Positions 33,798 to 49,589 of a DNA stretch of 64,000 nt are shown piece by piece. Every line of letters begins with the position of its first letter. Within the stretch, counting starts at the first letter, position 1. Made by a program: the position numbers and the translations under genes. Under the pieces are notes generated by a model. The model saw nothing but the letters and a program-made list of their open reading frames with translations, was not told the DNA's origin and did not search any database. Source of the stretch: Leucocoprinus leucothites (taxonomy: Eukaryota; Basidiomycota; Agaricomycetes; Agaricales; Agaricaceae); NCBI GenBank assembly GCA_013368445.1, contig JAACJO010000002.1, positions 558,001 to 622,000 on the forward strand, given 5' to 3'.

Positions 33798-33995
33798 AAA
33801 AAGTAGTAACTTTGTAAAAAATGTATTGGATGTGACTGGAATGTTGTCGAATGTCGGAAAAGCGCACGTGGTGTAATGAGTTTGGTCGTGTTTTGGCATC
33901 GCCTGCATATCAGGACGCGTGTCCCTCCTGGTCCCTTACACCGAGCTCGCGCTCTTTTTAAAACTTATTCTACAACCACCACCACTCCTCCCATT

Positions 33996-36986
<2,991 letters not shown>

Positions 36987-37377
36987 TCAGTAGCTTTGTC
37001 GATCTACATAGTTTTCTGTTAGCTTTCCCTTTCTTTCCCGTCGTTTTTCGTCATTGCTTCGTGTGTAATATATCAAAGGCATTAGCATGAAACCTTGTAA
37101 TAGATGCGCATTCGCCGCTCATATGGATGACGTCGGAGGTTCACTTCCGAAGAAATTTGCATTTGAAAAAGGCGGTATATGATTGCCGGTGTTGTTTATT
37201 TTTATATTTTTAGAGAAAGAGCATCGTCAAAGGCACGTGGTATGGTGTTCTAATAATCCACCCCTGCATCATCACTCCTGGGTTCTCGAACTCACTGCCA
37301 ATCTCTTATCATCTCCAATCCTTTCCTCTTTTTCCACTTCTCCCTCCTAGCCCACCCCAAGAGAAGAACGGCACAAG
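36987..37377. other. CDC48-DGAT2 intergenic region
   Basis: 3' end of CDC48 and promoter of the acyltransferase gene; a pyrimidine-rich stretch (ctcttatcatctccaatcct, ttcctctttttccacttctc) lies 30-80 bp before the DGAT2 start. No gene. Confidence 0.5.
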
Positions 37378-39285
37378 ATGTCTACGAAGCTGAAAGGCTC
37401 ACCTGCTTCATCCACGACTTCGTTGCGAATGCGTCTGTCAAATCTCACGAAAGCGCCCTCCCTGAATGCTGGTATTGAGTGCGTTTTTGTTGAAATTTCT
37501 TATGCGGTATTTGGTTTCGTGTTCTCGCATTGACGACATTGTAGTTTCGTACCGGCTAAAATTCCGAGGAAGAGGAGACTGCAGACATTGGCTGTTGCGG
37601 TGTGGTCATGTATGATTGTGATTATGTGCTGTCTGTTCTTTTACCTCTGGTATGTCCATGTCGTTTTTGCCCGAGTTGCTTTTTGTGGCTTTGCATGGCG
37701 CTTGGGATTTTTCCCCCGCTGTAGCCAAGTCCAGCGCCTGCTTCTTTCAAACGCTTATCTACAAACGTCCTACAGCTCGTTTCCACCATTATGGCCGTTC
37801 CTCTTGACATACTGGATATGGATAAACTATATTGACAAAGCACCGGAGGGAGGGCAGAGGATGAAGCAGTGGGTGAGGAAAAGTAAAATTTGGAAGTACT
37901 TTGCGGAGTATTATCCTGTTTCGTGAGTGGTATATCCTTCGCTTTGGTCCAAAATCTTCGAGCTGATATGGTTACTATCGCGTTGGTAGGTTTATTAAGG
38001 TCTGCTCCTCCTTACCTGAGCCTTTAATTCCTCGTTAAGATGTTTGGGGTCCTTCAGGAAGTGGATTTGCCTCCGGATAGGCCGTATGTGTTTGGGTATC
38101 ATCCACACGGTGCGTTGCAGTTTGTGGCATCATCCTACAACTGAGTTGAACTTACCCGACACTTTATAGGCATTATTGGCATGTATGTCCATCTCCACCA
38201 TGGTTTTAAGTAGCATGAACGTTGACCGGGAACATCAAGGGGAGCACTAATAACGTTTGCGACAGAAGGTACGCTCTAAACGCCGCACTCCCTCGTGCAT
38301 CTCTAACTCGACGTTATTGCTGTGTTAACAGCAACAGGCTTCTCAGAACAATTTCCTGGCATCACACCACACCTTCTAACCCTCGCTAGCAATTTCAAAG
38401 TCCCATTCTACCGCGACATTCTTATGGCCATGGGGATATACAGTGTCAGCAAGGCGTCATGCTCGAATATCTTAAAGGCAGGACCTGGATCGTCGATTAC
38501 GATTGTGGTGGGAGGTGCGGCGGAAAGCTTGAGTGCGCATCCTGGGACAGTCAATCTGACTTTGAGAAAGCGGTGGGTGACTTATTTTCCTTTGGGAAGA
38601 GTGATTTGTACGCTGACCAAGTTGGGTAGCCTGGGCTTTATTAAAGTTGCGATTCAGCATGGGTGAGTAATAGCGGTGTTTCCTTCAACTGGACAGACTG
38701 ATGGCCAGAATTGTAGGGCTGATCTGGTACCTGTGTTCTCATTCGGGGAGAACGACGTACGTTTTTGAATTTCGTAGAAAGATCAACTCCGCTAACGTAC
38801 TCCCTTTTTTAGATCTATGAGCAGATGCCAAACGAAAAAGGCACGACGGTGTATGCACTGCAGAAAAAGTTCCAGTCAATCTTTGGTTTTACAATGCCGC
38901 TATTCCATGGTCGTGGGCTCTTGAACTGTGCGTTTCTGTAACGAATGCCTCTGGTGCATTACTCTGAACAAAGTGCATAGATAACCTTGGACTGTTACCC
39001 TATCGACGGCGGATTGTTGTCGTCAGTAAGTGTCGAATTGTATCTCTCTTCTTCGTGAATCTCAACTACTTCAGTTGGAAAACCCATCCACGTCAAGCAG
39101 CGCGATAAGCCGACAATAGAAGAAGTCAGTGCTGTACAAGAACAGTATATCGCTCAGCTTACTCGGTACGTTTGCTTATGATTTTGTTTGGTATCGACTC
39201 AGGTAGAGGTCGGCACAGCATTTGGGATACCTATAAAGACGAACATGCCAAAGCACGCCTGAGAGAGTTGGAGATCATTGACTGA
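37378..39285 (+). CDS. DGAT2: diacylglycerol O-acyltransferase type 2
   Basis: Transfers acyl-CoA to diacylglycerol (or monoacylglycerol) in triacylglycerol synthesis at the ER and lipid droplets. Fourteen exons: 37378-37478, 37545-37649, 37776-37922, 37990-37999, 38058-38109, 38170-38182, 38240-38268, 38332-38572, 38630-38662, 38717-38756, 38813-38927, 38981-39025, 39075-39165, 39219-39285. They sum to 1089 nt, 362 aa. Two are micro-exons of 10 and 13 nt. Visible: a basic N-terminus, two membrane spans (VAVWSCMIVIMCCLFFYL, PPLWPFLLTYWIW), the catalytic YHPHG, VGGAAESLSAHPG, GFIKVAIQHGADLVPVFSFG and FTMPLFHGRGLLN. These are the ordered motifs of DGAT2. Monoacylglycerol acyltransferase activity cannot be excluded. 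Confidence 0.92.
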
Positions 39286-39946
39286 ACTCGCACTACTCCG
39301 CCCCGGAAACCCTACAACTTCATCAAATTTTGCAATTTGTTAGCACATCTATTGTGTTTCTCTCCTCTGGCAGGTTCTCCACTCGCTTGAGTTACATTAC
39401 AAAATAGACTCCATCCCTCACACAGTCAGACAGCCCCACACCTTCCGTACTCATCCCGGAATGGACTTGGGAAGTTGAAACGCCTTTGAAGCGACCCGAT
39501 ACTACTTAAGCCTGCGCGTTACCCCAGCCTTATACCCGTTTACCGTCAGACTCAAACATCGATATGAATATCTGAATGCTGGTATTGTTCTCGCCAGCTC
39601 AACTAAGACACCGATTTTCTTTCGGAGACGTCGCAGTCTATTCAATGGGGCTGAATTAGTGAGACCCATGAACAGAATTCAACGAAAAATAGACGCCAGA
39701 ACTTGCCCCTCTAAAATTTTTTTCCGGAAAGCTGGCTACTGCACATACATTGGAATACACGTGAAATGTGAAGAATCTTGTATGGATTGAGTGATATAAA
39801 ATATAGATCTAACTGTCTCTAGTATGCTTAAGAGAAAATAGTAATGCAAGTGATAGAAAGATGTAACATGTATTTAGGGGTACAGAGAATCATGGAAACA
39901 CGAACGTGGTACTGCTGGTCATTGCTTAAGAAAAGATATCGGGTGA
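39286..39946. other. convergent 3' intergenic region
   Basis: Between the 3' ends of DGAT2 (+) and the large synthetase-RING gene (-). No open frame or repeat of note. Confidence 0.55.
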
Positions 39947-42900
39947 CTAAAGGCCATCGTGGCTGCGGCTAGTTGCGAAGGACGGGCGAACTTGACGGAG
40001 CTGCGCACGAGAAGACGGGACACGGCAAACGGGGCAGCGGCGTTGGTTTGTGAGCACTTTGACGATGCAACTATGATTTGAACTAGCTCAGTTTGGCACG
40101 ATATAGAGTTAGGTAATAACCCTCACCTGTCGCAGAATAAGTGCCCACACACAGTGACTGCACCTTGCTGAGGGAACTGATGACAAAGAGGGCAAATGAG
40201 TTGGGCACTGGGCGATTCAGGTCGTTCCTCAGTGCCCTCCAACTTTTGTCGCTGGGCGGGCCATCTAGCATACACGTATCCCGACTCCGCAATATCACCG
40301 GAGACGAGTAGAGTATGTTCGCATAGCATACTCTTGTCCTCCATAGAAGCACCAGAGAGAAGTCGGGATCCCGATCGCATCGCACAGCCATTCCCGATTT
40401 TGAGTTTGTTCAATGCGAAAACACCACGAGAGTTAATATGAGCTACAACCGAGCAGTCGTCTATGTTAACATCATCTCCGATCTGAAAAAGAGTGTGAGT
40501 GAGACACGAAGAGGAGTGAACAGCTTCTACTCACTTCAACCAAGTCAGGCTCCGTCATCAACCCACTTATTCCTCCAGCGAATAGGGCACAATTTTTACC
40601 AATCGTTGCCCCAAGTCCGCGATAGAACCAAACAATGTATGCTGAGCCGTTGAGATGACCCAGAATACCACCAGTACCATAACCCTTGTGCAGAAGTCGA
40701 CACAACGAGAGGTGAAGTTGCCAACGCTGACAATAGTCGCTCTTGTCCCACTCATATCGTCCCTCACGTCTGTCGCCGATGACGAGCCACTTGGTCGCAA
40801 TAGCCCAGAAAATGGCTACGACAGCTTGTAGGTTGAGCACGACGATGAAGCACATGATGATGAGCATATAAAGGACTCCTAGACGGTACCAAGTGGGGCG
40901 GAAGATGTCATGGTGGCCGAGTTGCAAATGAATATGACGGAGGAGTACAGCGGCAGAGACGGGGCTTATTGACCAATAAGCAGCAGAGACGGCTGCAATG
41001 GTGACGTTCGAAGCAAGAATGAGCCAGTACGGGAATACCCAGTAGTTTGCTTTGCCTTCATAGAACGCCCGGCCGAAAGGACTACTAGTGATGTCCTTCT
41101 CATCGAATTCCTTTTCTGACCTTCCAAAGCAGATAGAATCGCCATTGTCTGATCACAGTGTTCAGCAACGAAATTTTGATCTGTCAAAATAGTCACTCAC
41201 CACATCCCATCCAAGTCGAACCATCCTCGTAAACTGTGTCTCGCTTTCCAAGGGCACCAGATCCCATCACTGTGCGTCGTCCAACTTGACACCCTGGAAG
41301 CAACACCACTCGGTCTGCAATCATAGCTGCAACAGATTAGATATAGAACGGCCATGTAGCAATATGATTAGCGTACCTCCACTACTAATGACGACCTTCT
41401 TACACCCTAAGCGATCGTTTGTGAAGATTTCAGAACGAGAGCCAAATACAACGTCGTCTCCGATCTCAAGAAGCTCAGGGTCCTGGCAACTGATACCTGA
41501 ACCTGGCCAATAGATACGTTTCCCAACCTTTGCCCCCATAGCACGGTACATGACCTTTCGTGAATATTAGCGATGGAATTCGAATACTCGTGGAACATGA
41601 ACTTACAGAGACGACTTCATAGTGAGCGCCGAGTATAGCGAACGCCTTATGCAGAGTGTCCTGTCCCAGGAGTACATTCGTCACAAATCGCCGCAAAAGC
41701 ATCATCTGGGTATAATCATCTGCCGCACAATCCCGATTGAGACCAAGGAGACGCTTGACGATGATGCCAAAGACTACTTGAACCAGAGGTTGAGCAACGG
41801 CCCGGACAATCCGAGACAGCGTATGGTATGCAATCCGCCGAGGGTCTGCGAACCACCACACTACCGCCTCTAAAGCATTGAGACCAACAGGATCGAATTG
41901 CACCTCCTTGATCATGAGCCAGAGACAGAAGAACCACGGAGTGTCTATAAGGAATCGTCAGCTCAGACACACGTTCAATCACAAGGCAAGCTTACATGAA
42001 ATCGCTAGCACGAGAGCAATAATAGGTCCTGCAACGAGTAATTGAAGCAGCCAGTGGAGTTTAGGACAGAGACCGCGGTTATATGCAGCATAAGATTTAG
42101 GTGCAGGTGGCTCATGAGAAGAAGCGTGGGGTCCATACACCGCACTGTCTGGTATACAGGAACCGGGGGAGATGGTTGTGTAGGTATTGATGACAGCACA
42201 TCTACCTAGTGTGATCGCCTGCAGGCGGAAAAATCCTTCTCGTTCAACACAAAATGGCCTGATGTGAGATCTATCGATCCGGCAGCCATCGTGGATCGTC
42301 AAGAGGTCGTATTCACCAAGCCTCGCCTTAGGGTCGATTGAGACGTTGGCGCCAATTTTAGCACCCAAGAGACGATAGTAAAAGACTGTTAGCGTCGGAT
42401 GCAAGGCAAAAAGGCCCTTTCCGGAAGCGCTACCAAGCTCTTTGTAAGGCTTAGAACAGAATACGAATAATTCAAAGACGAACCGAATGCTCTGTTCAAC
42501 TAACCAGCACCGAAGATAATACGTGGACCACCTATGAACAAATAAGTAAAAAGACCTATAGCAGGGAGTGAATCACATACATGCGGTGCGTTCCCTCCTT
42601 GTATTTTCCGATCACAACCCATTTGAATAATATGGCAACAATGGGAGCGATAATCCTGACGACCATTCTCGATGCCAAGATGGCGGCAAGAAGTGTTCCT
42701 AGTTTCGTCCAGTAATCGCCGTCGAGGAACTGCGCAATGTACGAGAGAGTAAAGAGTAGAAGCGACCCTGTAAGAAGATCAGAACCCGGTTGAATAGACA
42801 GGTAATGGATTACTGGCTTACAGGTCAAAGCCGCTTTCAGTGGGTAGAAGAAAAGAAGAGGTATCGATTGCACGATCAGACAGAGGGGGTGATTTTGACC

Positions 42901-45674
42901 ACGGGCTTTCTTCTTCTCGAAGACTTGATACTCTTGGTCATAGTCGTACTCGAAGCCGAAGGCGGTTATCGAAGTTGCAGCAGAGTTACGTTGATGACCC
43001 TCTTTCTCGTCAATCAAGATGAAGGAGCTCTTGGATGAGTCAGCATCCACAAGGTGTGCCATCCCAGCGATAGTACAGTTGTTGAACAGGGCGGAAACAC
43101 CCACTTGGGCTCCAGTTGCTTTACGGATCTGGTATGCTAGTTTACCGAGAAGAAGTGAAGTGCCACCTAGGAGGAAGAAGTCGGACTGTGCAGTGACGCT
43201 CGCAGGGTCCACCGACAACATCTCTGCCACAAGAGATCGGATGTGTTGCTCGGTCCTTGACATGGAAGCGGAGCTGACTTGAGCTGAATTTCGTCGCGCT
43301 TCTTCAAAGCTGATCTCGCCAGACTTAAGCCGTGTCAGGGAGCCGTGAAGAAGGTAAATAATTTCGGGAACGAGGTATCCATCAACCTCCTGGGCAATGA
43401 TAGCCTTGAATGCCTCTGAGCTCAGAAGGCACTTGGGGCTCACGCTCAGGTACAGTTCTGCAGGTCCATCTGGACAGTAATTGAACGCAAAATCCTCTAC
43501 TTCTTCCATTCGCCCGAGAAGTCTTTCAATCCCTTGAGCGGAAAATGAAACACGAGAGCACGGGATCGCTTGGGAAAGGGGTGCTCGGGGGGATGGGACC
43601 TCGGCCCCAAAGTGGCGTTGGAGGATGGGAATTGCATCGTGGAATTGAGGAAGTCCAAGCCGTTTTGCAAGATTGATTCGGACGGCTTTACCGGTGCTGC
43701 GTAGCTGATTAGGAAGGATATTAATTCATTTGTGGCCTCACTCACATATTTTTCGGAAGGTCGTCCATGTAAACAATCACTGAGGGCCATTTGGACGGAT
43801 GGAGATGATTCCTAATTTGGACTTTAAGCTGATCACTCTCTTACCGAGTGGTATAAACTAACCGAAGGGCATCTTGAAGTTGATGGAGACCTATTCTCGG
43901 ACTCCCAGGCGCGCAGACAATCACAACACCAATCGCTTCTTGCAGAACATTGTGCTCGACGGCAAACGCCAATGTGCACTACGCATCGAGTGAGATGATA
44001 TCTAGAGTATATGATCGAGATGGGATCTAACCTTGACACGATCCTTAGCAGCTGTCACGATTGCCTCCTCTATCTCAAACGGTGAGATGACTTCACCTCC
44101 CTTATTAATGATCTCTTTAGATCGACCAGTTATATATAGATATCTATTTTCCTTGTTGGTCAAGAATTATTAGCGTTCTAAAATTAGAACATACCCGTCA
44201 CTGTCCATATAACCCATGTCTCCTGTGTCGAACCACCCTTCAGACGAAAAGCAAGAAGTGTCCAGTGGTACATCCTTATCAGGGGAGACTTCATAGCCTG
44301 AGAAGGTGGGGAAACCGCGGACCGAAACAGCGCCCGCCCGTCCTTGAGGAACCTCAAGTTCGAGGTTGCCGGGATCGCGTATCGAAATTTCGGGGCCACA
44401 AGCAATACCTGAACATCCGGGGCGCTCAAGTCGATAATTTTGCGGTGGGGAAGCGATCGGCATACATCTAGGAAATTGAGTGCGCTCTAAGTCCATTACG
44501 GCATTCCACGGAAAGGGAAGAACCAACGCACTCGGTCATGCCGTACGATGGAAGGACGACGGCGTTCCCGAATGTTTTCCTCATTTCAATGGCAAGCGAT
44601 GGCAAGAGACCGCCAGCCGCATTACAGATCATCCGAATACGCAAGTCTCGTGCAGGTTCGATATGGGATGGTCGAGAAGCGAGGATGGCATGATGCACTG
44701 TCGGAGCCCCATAATACCTATTCACAGTTTAGCGCGTCCACACTAAACATGCGGAGATTGATAGCTTACCATGTTGCGCCGAGCTGGCGGGCCACGCTCC
44801 AGAACGCAAGGGCATCAAAGCCACCGCACACAATCGTACTGCCTCCGGAGAGCATGGGGGCGCATAGATTTCGCACAAACCCTCCGACATGGAAAAGAGG
44901 CATCATGTTCACTGAATGCATATTAGTTTCAGTCATGACAGTAAGCCACTGGTTATTCTTACAGTTGACGTCCTGCTCTCGCAAGGCCCAGGACTGAACA
45001 ACAGCCCAAGCACCAACGATCAGCGCCCGAAGTGAGTATGGGACAACCTTTTTCTTTCCGCTCGTGCCCGATGTTTGAAGAACCAGTGATAAATCGTCCA
45101 GGGTATGAGGTTGCGATGGTTGACTTGGGAAGATGGATTGTCTATCCAAGCACTCCATGTTGAACAGGCCGGCAGGTCCGTCGGGCTGGGGCTCGAGCAG
45201 GATCACATCACAACCGAGCTCTTCTTGCAAGGATATAAGCCCAAGGCGCTCTACTGAATCCTTGGAGGATACGATGACCTTTATCCCAAGTCGCTTTGCA
45301 TCGTCTCGAAGCTCACTCGAGGTGCACGAGGCGTTCACCGGGGCACATGTGTGGTAACAGGCGATTGCTAAAATTGCAGCAGCATTGAGCGGGCCATTCG
45401 GGAGTGCTACGAGGACACGATCATTGGGACCGATGGGTATATGCGTTGGAGAATGTGGCAGAACAAAAGTTGAAATAAATGAGCGCAAATGCTCGTGCGT
45501 AAGGGCACGCTGGGAGGCATCTGGTGCATAGATTGCGGGGTTTTGCGTCGAACAAAGACAGTCCAGAAGGGTGGCGATTTGGGGTGACTCTACAAGGCGG
45601 TCAGCCACCCAGCGTCCCAAGGCGACGTGCGCTGGCGGTGCTGACGAACGAAGAAAGGACAGCGGGACCGACAT
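39947..45674 (-). CDS. NRPS-like synthetase (A-T-membrane-3x beta-helix) fused to a C-terminal RING finger
   Basis: Sixteen exons: 44963-45674, 44770-44911, 44532-44717, 44191-44467, 44032-44151, 43863-43978, 43746-43811, 42822-43696, 42581-42767, 41996-42531, 41607-41944, 41377-41554, 41201-41326, 40535-41148, 40127-40482, 39947-40070. They sum to 4953 nt, 1650 aa. Residues 1-590 form an AMP-forming adenylation domain: [57 protein letters not shown], and TGKAVR for the catalytic Lys. A carrier domain follows ([12 protein letters not shown], phosphopantetheine Ser near 720), then membrane helices (about 800-920). Three hexapeptide beta-helix repeats start near 950, 1190 and 1440. Residues about 1585-1625 form a complete C3HC4 RING: CPLC, CGHLFCDSC, CPVC. 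Up to the RING this is the layout of Pls-type epsilon-poly-amino-acid synthetases. The product is unknown. The RING lies in the same exon as the last beta-helix, so it is not a mis-joined neighbour. Confidence 0.88.
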
Positions 45675-47584
45675 GGCACACGACCAGGGTGGTATCTGAG
45701 GGGTAGGAGGGAGTAGCGATGTGCGGTGGTGAGGGTATAGAATAGTGTTAAAAGAAAAGCTAGTAAATGCGTGGTTGAATAAAAGGAACCAGCCACAGGA
45801 TCAAGTTTGGACGAGATCTGAGATGACGACACGATCGAATACCACAAGTCTCAAACCCTATGTACTTGTCTCCGTGTCAAAAATAGCCTGCAACTCTCAT
45901 CACGACGGAGTGAGAGGACATAAGCCTTCTAGCGGGATCGTGTCAAGTCGCGTGTATCCCTATCGCCGAAAGACGCATAGAGGGGAATCCAAGTAGCAAA
46001 GCGCTATCTCGACTCCAACTGCGTTACATATTTCGGCTGTATCGAGGAGGTCCGCGTTAATCGAGCCGCGACAGCACTCTTTAACATCTTGTCCGATGGT
46101 GTCTTCGAAGGACAAAGCCAGGTAGAATTACGGAAAATCGGTATTCAAAGAATAGACTGCAAGCGCTTCAGTTCTAGCGGAAAACCCCGCAGGACGCGGT
46201 GTTTCAAGGATTTGCAAATCTGAACGCCTGAGCCAATGGTGTTGGGCGAGTGACAACATGCCAAGTGGATTTACGGGCAGCCTCCTCCAGGACTTCCTGC
46301 GCATCTTCTGGGTCTAGCCTTTTTGGGAATCAACCCTTGAGTATAGATTTTTTGGTCAGGGATTCCACCGTTTAAAAGAGGCTGAGCAGCGGGAATGTAG
46401 TAGACGACATACATATCCAGGCGATCGGTGTCAAGTTTGCTGCATCGAGCACCGAAGTACAAGGTAAATTAAAGAGATACTGGGGAACAAACTCTCGTTG
46501 ATGTTTTTTTGCAAAGATGAAACCCTCCGCTCCAAACAACTGTCATGCAACTCTACATTTCGCCCATCGCTTCAAAACAGGCCAGGAGTATGGTACCGAG
46601 TGACTGAAAGACACTTGGCTTCTCACTATTGGAATAACCGACTCCAACTGTGAAAATTACAACACATTCGAAACACCAGTACTCAGAATGAATTCTCGCA
46701 CGCACTCACGGTCGGTTTGCAGTTCGTATCCGCTTGATAGGCCTCGATAAGCTACTTCCTCGGTTTCAGGAAATGGCTTCAGTTCCGTATCTTGACTCGA
46801 CTCCTTTCAAACGAACACCTACCCCATTCATCGCCGCATAAAACCCGGCTGAGTCCCCGATGAGTATCTGGCTTCTTTTGATCGACCACTGATCCTAGCA
46901 TTTCGCTAACGCCTCAACCCTTCCTCAGTGGCATCAAATCCGCTGGGAATTGAATAAGTGGTATGCCGTCCGAGGCTGCGTGTCTGGAAGACCGCAGCCG
47001 ACTGTGGCAAAAACCATGATTCAGCGAAAGATACAACCCGAATCGGAACACAGGAGGGCTTCTCTCCGGCTCCCCTTGTGAATCCTACACTGAAATCCTA
47101 ATTTCCTTGTTCGATGATGCTAATGTGGGCTGCCTCATATTCTTTGAGCGCCCAGGTGGAAGTTATCGCTTGGCCAATTCACCTTAGCTTCGACTCCACT
47201 CACCTTCTGTTCCAATCTGCTTGACAACGGACCGACGGTGCGTTTCGTCAATCCTTCTAATTCCCGGAGGAGGGAAGAGTGGTGTAGGATAGTGTTGGCC
47301 ATGGGTATTTTCAGTTGTTCAGAAGGTTATCAGAACTTTATCATATACGTGTCCAACAATCATTGTATCGACGGCGCGTGGACAATTGGAGCAAAGTGAA
47401 CATTTTCTATCTGCAACATAAAACCCGTGGGGGAAGCGGAGCCAGCGATGGGAAGGAGCCATTATCACCGCTCCGATTGGCTTTCTTCTTGAAGCAGTCA
47501 GGGTAAAGAAGCTCAAAGGTCAGCCGTTATATTTTTATTCCGTCGGCATCAGTAGATAACGACAATGCTAAGACAATGAAGGCG
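45675..47584. other. intergenic, no gene supported
   Basis: About 1.9 kb between the large synthetase gene (start at 45674, minus) and the thioesterase 3' end. No frame over 85 codons. A minus-strand ATG at 47302 opens about 33 codons (MANTILHHSSLLRELEGL...) ending at a possible GTGAGT donor, and short open stretches follow to about 46780 in different frames. I could not connect them or recognise a domain. Could be a decayed or poorly conserved gene. Confidence 0.4.
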
Positions 47585-48600
47585 CTACTTGGCTTTCGCT
47601 CTTCCATAAACCACCGCTCTTGTTCGGTCTCCAGGGTCGCATTTCTTGAGATAATCGTAATCATACCAGACTAAAGATTCCCGCGAATGCGCAACGAAAG
47701 CCTCTTGCGAAATGGAGTATGCTGACGCCTTCACTTCAAATGTCGCGTTATCCGGTGAGCCCTCGGGAGGAGGAAGTATTGGTTTATAACCGATCAAGAG
47801 CTACGGCGGCGTTAGGTCCCACATAGACTAGTACGTTAAACTGACGACATACGGTGTCTGGATATGTGACTGGTCGTCTGAATCTAACTTCAATTGACTT
47901 TAAAATGAGGGATATTCCCTGTGCTTTGAGCATGGCTTTGACCTTTTCAGGACCTCCTAGTTCGTTCCCTAATGAAGTCATCCATTTGATACGAGCCTAC
48001 AAATGTACATGAAGATGAGTTAGTCGACAAGGCATAAACCAGGGAAGACCGCTTACAGACTCAAAGAATCGCACTAGCGTAAAAGCAAAGTCACTCATAA
48101 ATCCTCATGTCTACCCGAACAGAAGAAATGGGTCCTCACCGTAATTAACATTGTTAACGTGTCTATCCGACTGTCAGCGTGCTCGCAGAACGACAGTAAA
48201 GGGGGCTCACTGAAATGCATCATGGTCCCCCCAGACGATTGATTGCTCCCAAAATGAAAGAGGATCAAACCCTTCGCTGCTTAGCTTCTCCTTAGCTTTG
48301 GTGAGGGGATCCGATGGAGAGTTAAGTGCCGCAGCATTGAATCCGTAGGTATGTGACGGTGAATCCTCGGCTTCTGGTCCTTGTGTGCCAGGAGGTATAT
48401 AGTATGGAGACTTTGGATCGCGAAACGCAGCCTGTAGCTCCTGTGGTGTCGACGAAAATTTTGGAGTAAGAGTCAAAGTATCGTACTTGTGTCAATAATG
48501 GAAAGCGTACACTGAGTGACGTCGTTTTAGGACGACATGGTATACTCCTCAAAGTGCGTAATGACGAAATTGGCACAGCTGGACGTCGCAAAGAGATCAT
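47585..48600 (-). CDS. mitochondrial-type hotdog-fold thioesterase (4HBT family)
   Basis: Six exons (48511-48600, 48211-48440, 48140-48162, 48057-48073, 47853-47996, 47585-47800) sum to 720 nt, 239 aa. Two are micro-exons of 23 and 17 nt. The start at 48600 gives a basic, Ser/Arg-rich leader (MISLRRPAVPISSLRTLRSI), typical of mitochondrial import. The hotdog domain follows: SIVWGDHDAFQHVNNVNYVR, with the WGDxDxxxHVNN motif and catalytic Asp of YbgC/4HBT acyl-CoA thioesterases, then FFESARIKWM, EVRFRRPVTYPDT and ESLVWYDYDY. Likely hydrolyses acyl-CoA in mitochondria; chain preference unknown. Yeast-type homologues of similar length exist (inference from family). Confidence 0.85.
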
Positions 48601-49589
48601 GGAAGCCAGATATATATGGAATTGAGAAAGAGTGACAATTGGCGACACTGAGCGTCGCGACTGGGTATAGCGCCCACAAGAGCAGCTGTCGAAATGACCC
48701 GGTATCGGACCGTTTAATTGCCGTTTGATCCGAAGCGAGCTTCCGAAGTGACCTGGCAACATCTTGCATCTTACTCTCCTGGAGATGTTGAAGATGTTTG
48801 CCTTTTCGACCCTACCTTCATTCATGACTTTTCTCATACTTTTCTCATACTTACCTAGTCTCCTTCGGACCTGCGTAGTATGGGCTTGAGAGAAATTCAT
48901 ACATGTATTCCCAGGGGCCATTGACAGTGGGTATTTTTTGTTTGATCGCTATCGGAAATTCAAGAAAAATGATTCAATTCGTCTCTTAGGCGGTTTCCTA
49001 GGTCGCACCAAGTATCCTTATCCGCGTGCCGACGGTCATGCCGAAACTCGTCTCTTTGGCCTCAGTCCGCCCATCGGTATCCATGAACACTGAAGATTCT
49101 GGGACAGTTGCAGGTTTGATCCCCTCGCCATGCCGCAACATCTTTATCCGTTAAAGAGAAATTTCACCAGAGCCCCAAAGAGGCCCAATCCCTGCCTCGG
49201 TGCCTTCCCTTTCGTCATTGAGGGCGGCACCAAATTCTGACGGGTTATTATATTGATTTGGTGAATAAATCATTTGGTAACCATGTTTTCATGTGGCTTG
49301 GCATTCGACATCATGGGTCAACGACAGAAAATGGAAAATGAAAATGATGGAGACCACTCGTGACCTCTGTTTTCTGGACCTGATTGTTGCTTGTATCCTG
49401 CTCTCACCTTATCCCCCCGGGCCCCGCCCCAACGTCGTTCACGACAACGCTCCTATCGCTCGAGGCAGAATTGCCACTTCCAGTCCTTTACTCCACGATC
49501 TTTGAATCTCTTATTCACTCTTTCTCGACTTGGTTTTTGTTCTTCTCTCGGTCTTCTCTGGCCAGACGACCTATCCGGATTACGTTCTC
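48601..49589. other. divergent promoter region
   Basis: About 1 kb between the thioesterase (-) and the first YGG-tail membrane gene (+). Frames seen in 49290-49590 are pyrimidine-rich leader sequence just upstream of the ATG at 49590. No other feature. Confidence 0.5.

Noticed and set aside
42768..42821. Reading through this 54-nt stretch as coding sequence of the synthetase
   Set aside because: It is in frame, but it starts GTAAGC, ends TTACAG and interrupts a membrane helix, so I treat it as an intron. Same reasoning for 44912-44962.
46780..47302. Possible minus-strand gene starting MANTILHHSSLLRELEGL
   Set aside because: The first about 33 codons end at a GTGAGT, but later open pieces lie in different frames with in-frame stops and I recognise no protein family.
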